A stretch of DNA of 64,000 bases from SIG587 sp045531585 (lineage in GTDB: Bacteria; Bacillota; Clostridia; Oscillospirales; Acutalibacteraceae): NCBI GenBank assembly GCA_045531585.1, contig JAZSEH010000056.1, positions 1 to 64,000 of the forward strand. Reading direction: 5' to 3'. This document shows, piece by piece, positions 1 through 8,559 of this stretch. Within the stretch, counting starts at the first letter, position 1. Every line of letters starts with the position of its first letter. The notes below the pieces were generated by a model that was not told the origin of the DNA, made no database searches, and was given only the letters and a program-made list of their open reading frames with translations. The position numbers and the translations under genes are program-made.

Positions 1-160
1 GGAAACAGACCAATTAAGTCTTTTCGACCCGCGGGACCCATTTATGGGTAGTAAGTAGCAATTGCATGGCTGGCAGGCCAACAAAAAAGCGCACTTGTGC
101 GCCGCCAGTATCGGTTAGGGCTATGCCCGAAAATGAAATACCACCCGCTAGGCGGGTGGA
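1..160 (+). mobile_element. probable right end of an IS200/IS605-type element (body outside window)
   Basis: The segment carries no convincing gene. It ends in a perfect short hairpin, CCACCCGC-tag-GCGGGTGG (141-159), preceded by a smaller one (GGGCTATGCCC, 118-128). The same plan, a small C/G hairpin, then 'atacc', then a perfect CCACC...GGTGG hairpin, closes the intact IS200-like element near 31300-31353. I infer that this is the non-coding right end of a related element whose transposase would lie upstream of the window. The sequences are similar in layout rather than identical, so this remains tentative. Confidence 0.4.
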
Positions 161-228
161 TATTTATTAATTTAAAATGTGTTAAATTTATATTCATTTC
201 GTTAGATGACAACGCTATATTTTTATGA

Positions 229-234
229 TATAAT
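229..234 (+). promoter_or_regulatory. candidate -10 box of the SulP gene
   Basis: A perfect TATAAT lies 26 bases before the SulP start codon and just upstream of its ribosome site. No good -35 box is visible at 16-18 bases distance, so only the -10 element is supported. Confidence 0.4.
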
Positions 235-259
235 GTTTTAGTTTTAGGGGGGAGTATCA

Positions 260-1915
260 ATGAAATATTTAAAACCAAAATTTTTCTCGGTAATAAAAAA
301 TTACTCAGGCTCACAGCTGTTAAAGGACGTTATAGCAGGCGTTATCGTGGCAATTATTGCCCTGCCCTTATCCATTGCCTTGGCGCTGGCTTCGGGCGTG
401 GAGCCTGCCTGCGGCATTTATACCGCAATAGCCGCAGGCTTTGTGGTAGCATTGCTGGGCGGCAGCCGCGTTCAGATAGCAGGTCCCACAGCCGCCTTTG
501 CAAGTATAGTTGCAGGGGTTGTGGCAACTCAGGGTATGGACGGTCTGTTTATAGCAACGGTGCTGGCAGGCATAATTCTTATACTTATGGGTGTGTTAAA
601 GCTTGGCTCGCTTATAAAATTTATTCCCGAAACCATAACCGTTGGATTTACCGCGGGTATTGCCGTGACCATTGTTATCGGTCAGATTAAGGATTTTTTA
701 GGCCTAACATATGCTCAGGGCGTAAGACCTGTGGAGGCTATTGAAAAGATAGAGGCCAACCTTCACGCAATGGGCACCTTTAGCTGGCAGTCACTGCTTG
801 TAGGTGTGGTGTGCCTTGCAATACTTATTGTTTATCCAAAATTTGAAAAGCGCATTCCTCCCTCACTTATTGCGGTTTTCGCAGGTGCCCTTATGGTGGC
901 CTTCATTCCCGGCCTTGATGAAGGCGTATATACTATAGGTGAGCTTTATACCATTCCCGCAGGCCTGCCTGAAATTGACCTTTCAGGTATGGATTTCAGC
1001 TTTTCTAAAATAACCGCAGTTTTACCCGATGCCTTTACAATAGCCATTCTGGCCGCTATAGAATCCTTGCTTTCCTGTGTTGTGGCCGATACTATGGTAA
1101 ATTCAAAGCATAACTCCAATGCGGAGCTTGTGGCTCAGGGTGCGGCAAATATTGCATCTGTGTTCTTTGGCGGAATACCTGCCACAGGCGCCATTGCCAG
1201 AACCGCCGCAAATGCCAAAAACGGCGGCAGAACCCCCGTTGCAGGTATGGTACATTCTGTAGTTTTACTTCTTGTGCTATTGTTTTTAATGCCCTACGCA
1301 GGGCTCATCCCTATGCCCACCATAGCCGCAATACTTTTTATGGTAGCCTATAATATGAGTGAGTGGCGCAAATTTGTAAGAATTGTAAAAACCGCCCCTA
1401 AGGGTGATATTGCGGTGCTGGTGCTCACCTTTGTGCTCACCGTTGTTTTTGACCTTGTGGTGGCAATAGCCGTAGGTATGGTGCTGGCGGCAATGCTGTT
1501 TATGAAGCGCATGAGCGATGAAGCAGGGGTTACCGGTTGGAAGTATACCGAGGTGGAAGGTGATGCAGACAGTATTGAATTAAGGAAGGTTCCTGAGCAC
1601 GTCAGGGTATATGAAATAGATGGTCCGCTTTTCTTCGGCTCGGCAGAAAAAATACTTGACATAACCGTAAAAGAGAAAACACGGTGCCTTATCCTTCGTA
1701 TGCGCGCAGTCCCTGCCATTGACGTGACTGCCCTTAACAGCCTTGAGGCATTAAGAAAGAAATGCGAAGCAAAGGGAATAAGGCTTGTCCTTTCCCATGT
1801 TAACAAGCAGCCCCTCCACGCAATGAAAAAATCCGGATTTTATGAGAAAGTAGGGGAAAGCAACTTCTGCAGCCACATTGATGAGGCATTAGATTTTGCA
1901 AAAACCTTTAATTAG
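260..1915 (+). CDS. SulP-family anion transporter with C-terminal STAS domain
   Basis: A 551-residue integral membrane protein of the SLC26/SulP family, which moves sulfate, bicarbonate, dicarboxylates or similar anions across the cell membrane. The first ~415 residues are a chain of hydrophobic segments, opening with the characteristic family stretch in which ALPLSIALALASG (about residues 34-46) is followed by GGSRVQIAGPTAAF (about residues 67-80). Residues ~430-545 form a soluble STAS domain (IDGPLFFGSAEKI). The ATG is preceded by GGGGGGAG at good spacing. It is a single-gene unit closed by a strong terminator. The substrate cannot be told from sequence; sulfate or bicarbonate are the usual choices. 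Length is normal for the family. Confidence 0.93.
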   Translation: MKYLKPKFFSVIKNYSGSQLLKDVIAGVIVAIIALPLSIALALASGVEPACGIYTAIAAGFVVALLGGSRVQIAGPTAAFASIVAGVVATQGMDGLFIATVLAGIILILMGVLKLGSLIKFIPETITVGFTAGIAVTIVIGQIKDFLGLTYAQGVRPVEAIEKIEANLHAMGTFSWQSLLVGVVCLAILIVYPKFEKRIPPSLIAVFAGALMVAFIPGLDEGVYTIGELYTIPAGLPEIDLSGMDFSFSKITAVLPDAFTIAILAAIESLLSCVVADTMVNSKHNSNAELVAQGAANIASVFFGGIPATGAIARTAANAKNGGRTPVAGMVHSVVLLLVLLFLMPYAGLIPMPTIAAILFMVAYNMSEWRKFVRIVKTAPKGDIAVLVLTFVLTVVFDLVVAIAVGMVLAAMLFMKRMSDEAGVTGWKYTEVEGDADSIELRKVPEHVRVYEIDGPLFFGSAEKILDITVKEKTRCLILRMRAVPAIDVTALNSLEALRKKCEAKGIRLVLSHVNKQPLHAMKKSGFYEKVGESNFCSHIDEALDFAKTFN

Positions 1916-1956
1916 AAACTAAAAGAACCAAGGCTTTGCCTTGGTTCTTTTAGTTT
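1916..1956. terminator. bidirectional terminator between SulP gene and recG
   Basis: Perfect 19-bp inverted repeat with a 3-base loop (arms 1916-1934 and 1938-1956), A-rich on the left and T-rich on the right, so it can serve both converging genes. The recG stop codon lies inside its right arm. Confidence 0.85.
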
Positions 1957-3974
1957 TCAGCTACTTCGCTGTAAAGGTTTTCTATTTGGTATTTTAGTTC
2001 GGGATTTTCTGAAAGACGCGGATCCGCTTCAAGGGTACGGCGTGCATATTTTCCCGCAGTTTTCAGCACCCCAATATCATTTTCCATATCTGCAATTCTA
2101 AGGGTTGGCAGACCGTGCTGACGCTGTCCGATAAAATCACCTGGGCCCCGAAGCTTTAAATCCTCGTCGGCTATTTTAAAGCCGTCGGAGTTTTCACAAA
2201 GGGTTTTAAGCCGTGTACGGGTAGAGTCGGTGTTTCCGTCGGAAATTAGTATACAGGTAGATTTAAAGGGACCTCTGCCAATACGTCCCCTGAGCTGATG
2301 AAGCTGGGATAGACCGAAGCGCTCAGCATTTTCTATAACCATTATAGCCGCATTTGGCACGTCCACACCAACCTCAATAACAGTTGTAGATATTAGCAGC
2401 TGTATCTCATTATCCTTAAACCTGCGCATAACCTCATTTTTCTGCTTAGGTGTCATTTTTCCGTGGAGCAGCCCCACACTATAGTCTGCAAACTCGGTTT
2501 TACTAAGGCTTTCGTAGGCATCCTGAGCGCTAAGCACGTCAAGATTTTCGCTTTCCTCCACAAGGGGACAGATAATATAGCCCTGCCGTCCCTCGTCAAG
2601 GTGCTTCCGTATGTATTTATATACCCTTTGGTGCAGGGCACTGCCTACAAAATAGCTTTCAATTTTTTGTCTGCCCTTTGGGTACTCGTCTATAATACTA
2701 ATATCAAGGTCACCGTAAATTATAAGGGAAAGGGTTCTTGGAATAGGCGTTGCCGACATTATCAGGGAGTGGGGGGCCTTACCCTTGGCACCTAAGGTGT
2801 AACGCTGTGCTACACCAAAACGGTGCTGCTCATCGGTAATAACCAGACCCAGCTTTAAAAATTCCACCGCCTCGGTAAGGATGGCATGGGTGCCTATAAC
2901 AATATCTGCTGTCCCTGTTTTCAGGGCATCGTACACCTTTTGTTTTTTTGATTTTGTAAGGGAGCCTGTAAGAAGTACGCAGTTTATACCCTGACCCTCA
3001 AGCATCCTTGTAAAACTAAAATAATGTTGCTCCGCCAATACCTCGGTAGGCACCATAAGTGCGCTTTGCAGGCCGTTTTTTGCGCAAACGTAGCATAAGG
3101 CCGCTGCAACTGCGGTTTTACCACTGCCAACGTCTCCCTGAATAAGTCTGTTCATAGGCCTTGACGAGCTCATATCAGCGAGAGCCTCTTTTATAGCCCG
3201 TTCCTGTGCGCCTGTAAGGGAGTAGGGGAGAAGGGCGGAAAAATCCTTATAGGGAGCAGGGTTAATGCGTATGGCAGTTTCCTCACTGCGTCTGTTTTTG
3301 AAAAACAGCATACCCGTTTGCAGAAGATAAAGCTCCTCAAAAATAAAACGCCTTCTTGCCCTTTCTAAAGCCTCTCTGCTCTTAGGAAAATGAATATTAT
3401 TAAAGGCATAGGTAATATCGCAAAGGCCAAGCTCGTTTCTTATAAATTCAGGTATAGGGTCGGCAAGGGGACCCTTAGCGGCAATGGCGTTTTTAATTAT
3501 GGTGCCAAGCACCTTTGAGGAAAGTCCGTTTACCGTTGAGTAAATAGGCTTTATGGCGTTACAGCCCACAGGAGCAATTTCGGGGGAGGACATCTCATTA
3601 AAGGGTATTCCTCCGCTTACCCTGCCGTAAAAAAGGTATTCACTGCCTGTGTGTAGCTTGGCCGCAAGATATTTGTTATTAAAAATAACAATGCGCAGAA
3701 CGTCATCGTTATCGTCACTTACCGCAAAGGTAAAAAGGGTCATATTTTTACGCTTATAATGTTCTGTAATGGGGGAGATTATACGCGCTTTTATGCAAAC
3801 GGTATCGGAAAAATCGGCCTGCGCTATTGGGGTAATGGCGCTCCAATCCTCATACCGTCTGGGAAAATAGCGCAAAAGGGCATCAAGTGAGTTAAGGCCC
3901 AGCTTGGAAAGAAGCTGGGCGCGTTTCTCACCGACACCCTTTAAATACTGAATGTTAGTAATCTCTTTAAACAT
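1950..3974 (-). CDS. recG: ATP-dependent DNA helicase RecG
   Basis: Branch-migrating helicase that remodels stalled replication forks and Holliday junctions. The N-terminal helix-hairpin-like segment (YLKGVGEKRA) and wedge/OB region precede the helicase core, with Walker A GDVGSGKT around residue 285, a DEQH box (ITDEQHRFG) and SATPIPRTL (motif III). The C-terminal helicase part has the arginine-rich QLRGRIGRG. About 674 residues, normal for RecG. The open frame can be extended to a TTG at 3986 that overlaps the stop of the upstream gene, but the ATG at 3974, preceded by GGTTGAG, looks more likely. Last gene of the ymdB-yloU-yloV-recG run. Confidence 0.95.
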   Translation of the reverse strand: MFKEITNIQYLKGVGEKRAQLLSKLGLNSLDALLRYFPRRYEDWSAITPIAQADFSDTVCIKARIISPITEHYKRKNMTLFTFAVSDDNDDVLRIVIFNNKYLAAKLHTGSEYLFYGRVSGGIPFNEMSSPEIAPVGCNAIKPIYSTVNGLSSKVLGTIIKNAIAAKGPLADPIPEFIRNELGLCDITYAFNNIHFPKSREALERARRRFIFEELYLLQTGMLFFKNRRSEETAIRINPAPYKDFSALLPYSLTGAQERAIKEALADMSSSRPMNRLIQGDVGSGKTAVAAALCYVCAKNGLQSALMVPTEVLAEQHYFSFTRMLEGQGINCVLLTGSLTKSKKQKVYDALKTGTADIVIGTHAILTEAVEFLKLGLVITDEQHRFGVAQRYTLGAKGKAPHSLIMSATPIPRTLSLIIYGDLDISIIDEYPKGRQKIESYFVGSALHQRVYKYIRKHLDEGRQGYIICPLVEESENLDVLSAQDAYESLSKTEFADYSVGLLHGKMTPKQKNEVMRRFKDNEIQLLISTTVIEVGVDVPNAAIMVIENAERFGLSQLHQLRGRIGRGPFKSTCILISDGNTDSTRTRLKTLCENSDGFKIADEDLKLRGPGDFIGQRQHGLPTLRIADMENDIGVLKTAGKYARRTLEADPRLSENPELKYQIENLYSEVAEN

Positions 3975-3978
3975 AAAA

Positions 3979-5658
3979 TTACTCAACCGAAAGAATAAAA
4001 TAGTATACGGGCTGACCGCCGTTTATAAGCGTAATCTCAACCTTGTCACCAAACTTAGCGGTAAGCTCATTACAAATGGAGTTTGCCTGTAATTCGGTAA
4101 CGTCCTCGCCGTAAATAAGGGTAAGGAAGGCGCTGTCACGCTTTATCATACTTTTAACAAGCTTGGACATACATTTGCTTAAATCGGTCTCGGTAAAGGA
4201 TACCTTACCGTTAAGCAGGGCAAGAAGCTCACCCTTCTTAATCTTATGTCCGTCATAATCCGAATCACGTGCGGCAAAGGTTACCTGACCTGTGGCAAGG
4301 TCTGCAAAGGCCTTCTGCATGGCAATGGCGTTTGCATCGTCATCCATATCAGGGTCAAAGTTAAGCATAGCGGTAATTCCCTGAGGGATGGTCTTGGTAT
4401 GAATAACAATAACCTTGCGTGTGCTTATGGGAATGGCCTGTTCAGCCGCCATAATAATGTTCTTGTTATTGGGAAGAACAAATACAGTCTCGGCAGGAGT
4501 GGCCTCGATGGCCTTTAAAATATCGTCGGTGCTGGGATTCATTGTCTGACCGCCGCTAACTATTGTATCGGCACCAAGCTCACGGAACAACTCTGCAAGG
4601 CCGTCACCTGCACACACCGAAACAAAGCCTACGGGCTTGGTGGGGGCAACAGGGGTGAAGGTTTCGGTTCTGTCAGCACTCTGTGCGGGCTTTTTCTGCT
4701 TAGAGTTATCGTCGTGCTTGGCACGCTCGTGCTGGTCACACATATTTTCAATCTTCATATTAACAAGACTACCAAAGGTGATGCCCTTTTCAATGGCGTT
4801 ACCGGGGTGGTCTGTATGAACGTGTACCTTGATTATCTCATCGTCGTCAACCACAACAACGCAGTCACCAATGGATTCAAGATATGCCCGAAGCTCAGAA
4901 GGCTCACCGGCATCCTCTTTATCCCTGCGAACAATAAATTCGGTACAGTAGGGGAAGGTGATGTCGCCTTCGAATTCGGCGGCGGCACTACGGGATTCTT
5001 CCTCGTCATCCTCCTCAGCAGCGGCAGCGGAGTTACTCTGAATCATAATACCGTCCTTGAATACGCTGTACATACCGTCTAATATAACGGTAAAGCCACG
5101 TCCGCCTGCGTCAACAACTCCTGCCTTTTTAAGAACGGGCAGAAGCTCGGGAGTCTCATTAAGGGCGATTTCGGCACCCTCCATAGCGGCCTCAAAAACC
5201 TTAAGAGCATCGGTCTCGCCATTCTTTACTGCGGCGGCGGCATACTCACTTGCAACGCGGGCAACGGTTAAAATAGTGCCCTCGGTAGGCTTCATAACGG
5301 CCTTGTACGCGGCCTCAACACCGAGTGCTAAGGCATTGCTTAAATTCTGTGCAGTAACCTCATCCTGATCCTTAAAGCCTTTAGCAAAGCCACGGAAAAG
5401 AAGGGAGGTTATAACGCCTGAGTTGCCTCTGGCACCTCTGAGCATTGCAGAGGCGGTGGTAGCGGCAACGGCACCTGCAGTAGCGTTATTAACGCTGGCA
5501 AGCTCCCTTGCTGCATTGTTCACCGTCATAGACATATTTGTGCCTGTATCACCGTCAGGCACGGGGAAAACGTTAAGATCATCTACCTGCTTGCGATTAT
5601 TTGAAATGTGATTTGCAGCGGATATAATCGCATCGCGCAGTTGGTTTCCGTTAAACAA
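3979..5658 (-). CDS. yloV: YloV: DAK2-domain fatty acid kinase-like protein
   Basis: FakA-type kinase subunit. In the known system FakA phosphorylates fatty acids presented by DegV/FakB proteins. The N-terminal DhaL (DAK2) domain has the metal/ADP motif NVFPVPDGDTGTNM and the GARGNSGVI loop; the middle and C-terminal domains follow (TIVSGGQTMNPSTDDI, VLPNNKNI). About 559 residues, usual length. A TTG at 5658 has AAGGAG at 8-base spacing; a GTG at 5667 would sit directly against it, so I prefer the TTG. It lies between yloU and recG as in Bacillus. A second, diverged copy is at 48423-50057 next to two DegV genes, so this copy may be a housekeeping paralogue whose FakB partner lies elsewhere. 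Confidence 0.9.
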   Translation of the reverse strand: MFNGNQLRDAIISAANHISNNRKQVDDLNVFPVPDGDTGTNMSMTVNNAARELASVNNATAGAVAATTASAMLRGARGNSGVITSLLFRGFAKGFKDQDEVTAQNLSNALALGVEAAYKAVMKPTEGTILTVARVASEYAAAAVKNGETDALKVFEAAMEGAEIALNETPELLPVLKKAGVVDAGGRGFTVILDGMYSVFKDGIMIQSNSAAAAEEDDEEESRSAAAEFEGDITFPYCTEFIVRRDKEDAGEPSELRAYLESIGDCVVVVDDDEIIKVHVHTDHPGNAIEKGITFGSLVNMKIENMCDQHERAKHDDNSKQKKPAQSADRTETFTPVAPTKPVGFVSVCAGDGLAELFRELGADTIVSGGQTMNPSTDDILKAIEATPAETVFVLPNNKNIIMAAEQAIPISTRKVIVIHTKTIPQGITAMLNFDPDMDDDANAIAMQKAFADLATGQVTFAARDSDYDGHKIKKGELLALLNGKVSFTETDLSKCMSKLVKSMIKRDSAFLTLIYGEDVTELQANSICNELTAKFGDKVEITLINGGQPVYYFILSVE

Positions 5659-5689
5659 ATGAAACACTCCTTAGAATATATACAGTAAT

Positions 5690-6040
5690 TTATTCCTTGA
5701 TACCGTCCACTTTAACGGTAACCTTTTTAACCTCAATGCCTGTGGCATCGTTAACTACGTATTTAACCTTATTTACAATGCTTTTGGCAATAGCGTTGAT
5801 GTTCATACCGTATATTACAACAATGTGTAGCTCAACGGTAACGGCATCGGCATTGCCCTTAACAACTATACCCTTGTCAAGCTGATCCTTCTTGGAGAAA
5901 AGACCAAGTATCTTCTGCTTTCCATTGCCTGCAACCATTCCTGCAACGCCGTAGCAGGAGGTTACTGCCTGGCCAATCAGCTTGGAAAGATATTCATAGG
6001 AAAGATGTACCTTGCCCAGTCTTGTTTCGTAAGCAATCAT
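5690..6040 (-). CDS. yloU: Asp23/Gls24 family protein YloU
   Basis: A 116-residue Asp23/Gls24-fold protein (GKVHLSYEYLSKLIGQAV at the start, then the VTVELHIVVIYGMNI and VKKVTVKVDGI segments). Members are small cytoplasmic or membrane-associated proteins linked to envelope homeostasis; YloU is almost always encoded immediately before YloV, as here with a gap of about 30 bases. The ATG has GGAGG at good spacing. An internal insertion (KKDQLDKG) is common in the family. The precise biochemical role is not established; family assignment is firm from the sequence and from the neighbour. Confidence 0.88.
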   Translation of the reverse strand: MIAYETRLGKVHLSYEYLSKLIGQAVTSCYGVAGMVAGNGKQKILGLFSKKDQLDKGIVVKGNADAVTVELHIVVIYGMNINAIAKSIVNKVKYVVNDATGIEVKKVTVKVDGIKE

Positions 6041-6054
6041 AAAAATACCTCCGT

Positions 6055-7644
6055 TTATTTTTTAAAATCAGCAATGCTGAAAAATATATCACTTAGTGTT
6101 GCCGTTATATCACCGCTTAGCTCCTCACCATAAAAGAGGAGGCCTTTTCTAAAGCACAACGGTATAACGGGCATAGCGGTTTGTGTGCCTGTTGCTACGT
6201 CAGAAACGGTGGTTTTTCCGCTGTAAAAGCCGCCTATAAGCTGGCTTAAATTACTAAAGCTGCTCGGCGCCTCCTGCGTATTTGCCGTGGCAGATGCAGT
6301 AGACGAGGTCTGCGAGGATGACGACTCCACAACACCCCAGGCGGCACTGCCACCGGGAAGCACAAGGCCGCTTATATCCATATTGTTAAGTAGCCGTACC
6401 TCGCCCACGTAAAGCTGATAACTACCGGATTTAAGACGGGCGGTATACTGTGCAAAGGTAACCTCGTTTACCGTTACGGAAATTCCCACCGCAAGCAGCT
6501 GCTTTGCAATAAGCCTTGCAGCATTAACCCTTGACGGATTTTCCTTATTTACCATAAGGGAAAGGGATAGCTTGGAGCCGCCCGAATTTACGCGCAATCC
6601 CCCACTATCTAATCTATTATAACCTATCTTCTCCAAATTCTCAATAGAAATTTTTGAATTTGCCGTAGTTTCTAATGTTTGGAACTTGGAAGCGGCCTTA
6701 AATTCAGGGTGAAAAATACCCGTTGCAGGTACCGCGTTGGTGTAATAAGCATTATTTGCTATGCGTGTGCGGTCAACCGCCGCTGAGATTGCATAGCGCA
6801 GATAAATATTTTTTAAAGGTGCGTAATTTTGGTTTATTCCTATATAAACAAGGTGGTTAAGAGGAACACTTACCTTTTTACCGCTCATTCGTATTATCTC
6901 ACCATCGGAAAGGTCGGTATAGTAAATATCAGCAGCACCAACCTCAACATAATGGGATACCGATTCGCTGTCAGGGGCATTTATAAGCTTGATTTTGACT
7001 ATGCTCCCTTTTGGGCCGTAGTAGCCTTCGTTTCTGAAAAGCATACCTTCCTCTGCACTGAATATATAACGTCCACAGCCCACGGGGGGAAGCACCTTAC
7101 CGTCTGAGGTGGTTTTTTTATCCGAGCCCTCCTTTAATATGGGAAAGTCAAGCAGATTAACAAAGTAGGGATCGGCCTTTTTCATTGTAAATACCACGGT
7201 GGCAGTGTCCTTTACTGTTGCCGATATTGCGCAAGCGGCCTGAGCGGCATATACGGTATTGCTTGTCTTGGCAAGATTAAAGGAATAAACTACGTCCTGC
7301 GCGGTAACCCTGCTTCCGTCGGTAAAGGTGGCATTTTTAAGGGATACCGTACAGGTGGTGCCCGAAATCTCCGCACTTTGGGCAAGGGCATATACAGCCT
7401 CAAAGCTGTTATTTACCTTTATAAGGGGTTCGTACAAAAGCTGGCAAAGCTGAACGTTTACCGTCTTAACAGCGGTATAGGGATTAACGGTATCGCTTTC
7501 ACAGTAAAGCAGGCTTATTTCAAAATCTCTTGCCTTGCTGCTTTCGGTAGGGGGAGTGTCACCCGTACCGCCACTTTCCTTTTCACAGCCTGTAAAGGAG
7601 AAAAGAAGCAGCAGGCAAAGCAAAAGGGATATTACCTTCCTCAT
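6055..7644 (-). CDS. family 5 ABC substrate-binding lipoprotein (peptide/nickel type)
   Basis: A 529-residue secreted lipoprotein with signal peptide and lipobox (LLLFSFTGC, Cys about residue 20) followed by an extracellular solute-binding family 5 fold (LLYEPLIKV, FTDGSRVTAQDVVYSFNLA), the class that binds oligopeptides, dipeptides or nickel complexes. GGAG precedes the ATG. No permease or ATPase genes are adjacent, so it must share a transporter encoded elsewhere or act alone. A Ser/Thr-rich stretch around residue 445 (SSSSQTSSTASATA) is unusual and looks like a linker inserted late in the fold. It sits in the ymdB-yloU-yloV run with very short gaps, so co-transcription is likely. Confidence 0.85.
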   Translation of the reverse strand: MRKVISLLLCLLLLFSFTGCEKESGGTGDTPPTESSKARDFEISLLYCESDTVNPYTAVKTVNVQLCQLLYEPLIKVNNSFEAVYALAQSAEISGTTCTVSLKNATFTDGSRVTAQDVVYSFNLAKTSNTVYAAQAACAISATVKDTATVVFTMKKADPYFVNLLDFPILKEGSDKKTTSDGKVLPPVGCGRYIFSAEEGMLFRNEGYYGPKGSIVKIKLINAPDSESVSHYVEVGAADIYYTDLSDGEIIRMSGKKVSVPLNHLVYIGINQNYAPLKNIYLRYAISAAVDRTRIANNAYYTNAVPATGIFHPEFKAASKFQTLETTANSKISIENLEKIGYNRLDSGGLRVNSGGSKLSLSLMVNKENPSRVNAARLIAKQLLAVGISVTVNEVTFAQYTARLKSGSYQLYVGEVRLLNNMDISGLVLPGGSAAWGVVESSSSQTSSTASATANTQEAPSSFSNLSQLIGGFYSGKTTVSDVATGTQTAMPVIPLCFRKGLLFYGEELSGDITATLSDIFFSIADFKK

Positions 7645-7651
7645 AAAACTA

Positions 7652-8434
7652 TCATCTCCGTAGAACTACCCGCGAAATGTGGGTAGTTTTTCCTGTTTTT
7701 TCATCCACGTTAAGCAGTACACCGCACAAAAAGCAGGGAGTATCTGCAGTAACAAATTTACTCATATCCTTATCTCTTAACCGCGAGATTATAATGGAGC
7801 TTTCCACTCCCAGCACCGAATTTTCGGGTCCTGTCATTCCTGCATCGGTAATATATCCTGTGCCGCCGCTCATTATCTGCTCATCGGCGGTCTGGGTGTG
7901 TGTATGGGTGCCTATAACGGCGCTTACCTTACCGTCAAGATAAATTCCAAGTGCCCGCTTTTCGCTGGTGGCTTCAGCGTGAAAATCAACTATTATTATC
8001 TTTGCCCCGTCACCTTTTGCTTTTTCAATAAGCCCGTCAGCGGCAAGAAAGGGATTTGAGGTATGCTCCTCATCCATATAAATAACCCCTGCAAGGTTAA
8101 TAATTGCCACCTGAGTTCTGCCCATATCGTAAAGGCAGTAGCCGCTGCCATAATCACATTTAAGATTATCAGGGCGAAGTATAAAGGGATTTTCATCAAG
8201 GGTGGGGTGCACCTCACGGCGCCTCAGGGTGTGGTTACCACCCGTAATAACGTCAGCACCACTATCAAAAAGGTGAGCGGCACTAAAGGGGGTAATACCG
8301 TTGCCGTCGGCCGAGTTTTCACCGTTTATTATAACAAGGTCAATATTATTTTCTTTTTTATATTCGGGCAAAACACGGCGCACAAATTCGCACCCCGTAT
8401 TTGCCACAACGTCACCGATAAATAGTATATTCAC
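7652..8434 (-). CDS. ymdB: YmdB-family metallophosphoesterase
   Basis: A 260-residue calcineurin-like phosphoesterase of the TIGR00282/YmdB type, which hydrolyses 2',3'- or 3',5'-cyclic nucleotides and affects biofilm/sporulation decisions in Bacillus. Metal-site motifs run in order: FIGDVVANTG at the start, INGENSADG, GGNHT, VDFHAEATSEK and GTHTHTQTAD. The reading frame can be extended nine codons upstream, but GTG at 8434 with GGAG seven bases before it gives the family-standard beginning (NILFIGDVV). It heads the reverse run ending in recG, with 7 bases to the next gene. Confidence 0.92.
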   Translation of the reverse strand: MNILFIGDVVANTGCEFVRRVLPEYKKENNIDLVIINGENSADGNGITPFSAAHLFDSGADVITGGNHTLRRREVHPTLDENPFILRPDNLKCDYGSGYCLYDMGRTQVAIINLAGVIYMDEEHTSNPFLAADGLIEKAKGDGAKIIIVDFHAEATSEKRALGIYLDGKVSAVIGTHTHTQTADEQIMSGGTGYITDAGMTGPENSVLGVESSIIISRLRDKDMSKFVTADTPCFLCGVLLNVDEKTGKTTHISRVVLRR

Positions 8435-8492
8435 AATATCACTCCAAAATAATAATACCATAAAATATACGCAAATGCAATTATTAAAACTA

Positions 8493-8520
8493 TTGACTTT
8501 TGTTTCTTTCTTGGTACAAT
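8493..8520 (+). promoter_or_regulatory. promoter of the aldolase-fusion gene
   Basis: TTGACT and TACAAT separated by 16 bases, about 40 bases before the start codon. It reads away from ymdB, so this intergenic region is divergent. Confidence 0.7.
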
Positions 8521-8559
8521 AGAATTGTAGAAAAATTTGCCTTTTGGAGGAAATGAAAA

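Noticed and set aside
42..314. Reverse 90-residue reading frame over the SulP start
   Set aside because: It covers the IS-like end and the SulP ribosome site, has no ribosome site of its own and no recognisable motif.
1348..1806. Reverse 152-residue frame inside the SulP gene
   Set aside because: Fully inside a clear family gene on the other strand; Ser/Thr-rich composition is typical of a shadow frame.
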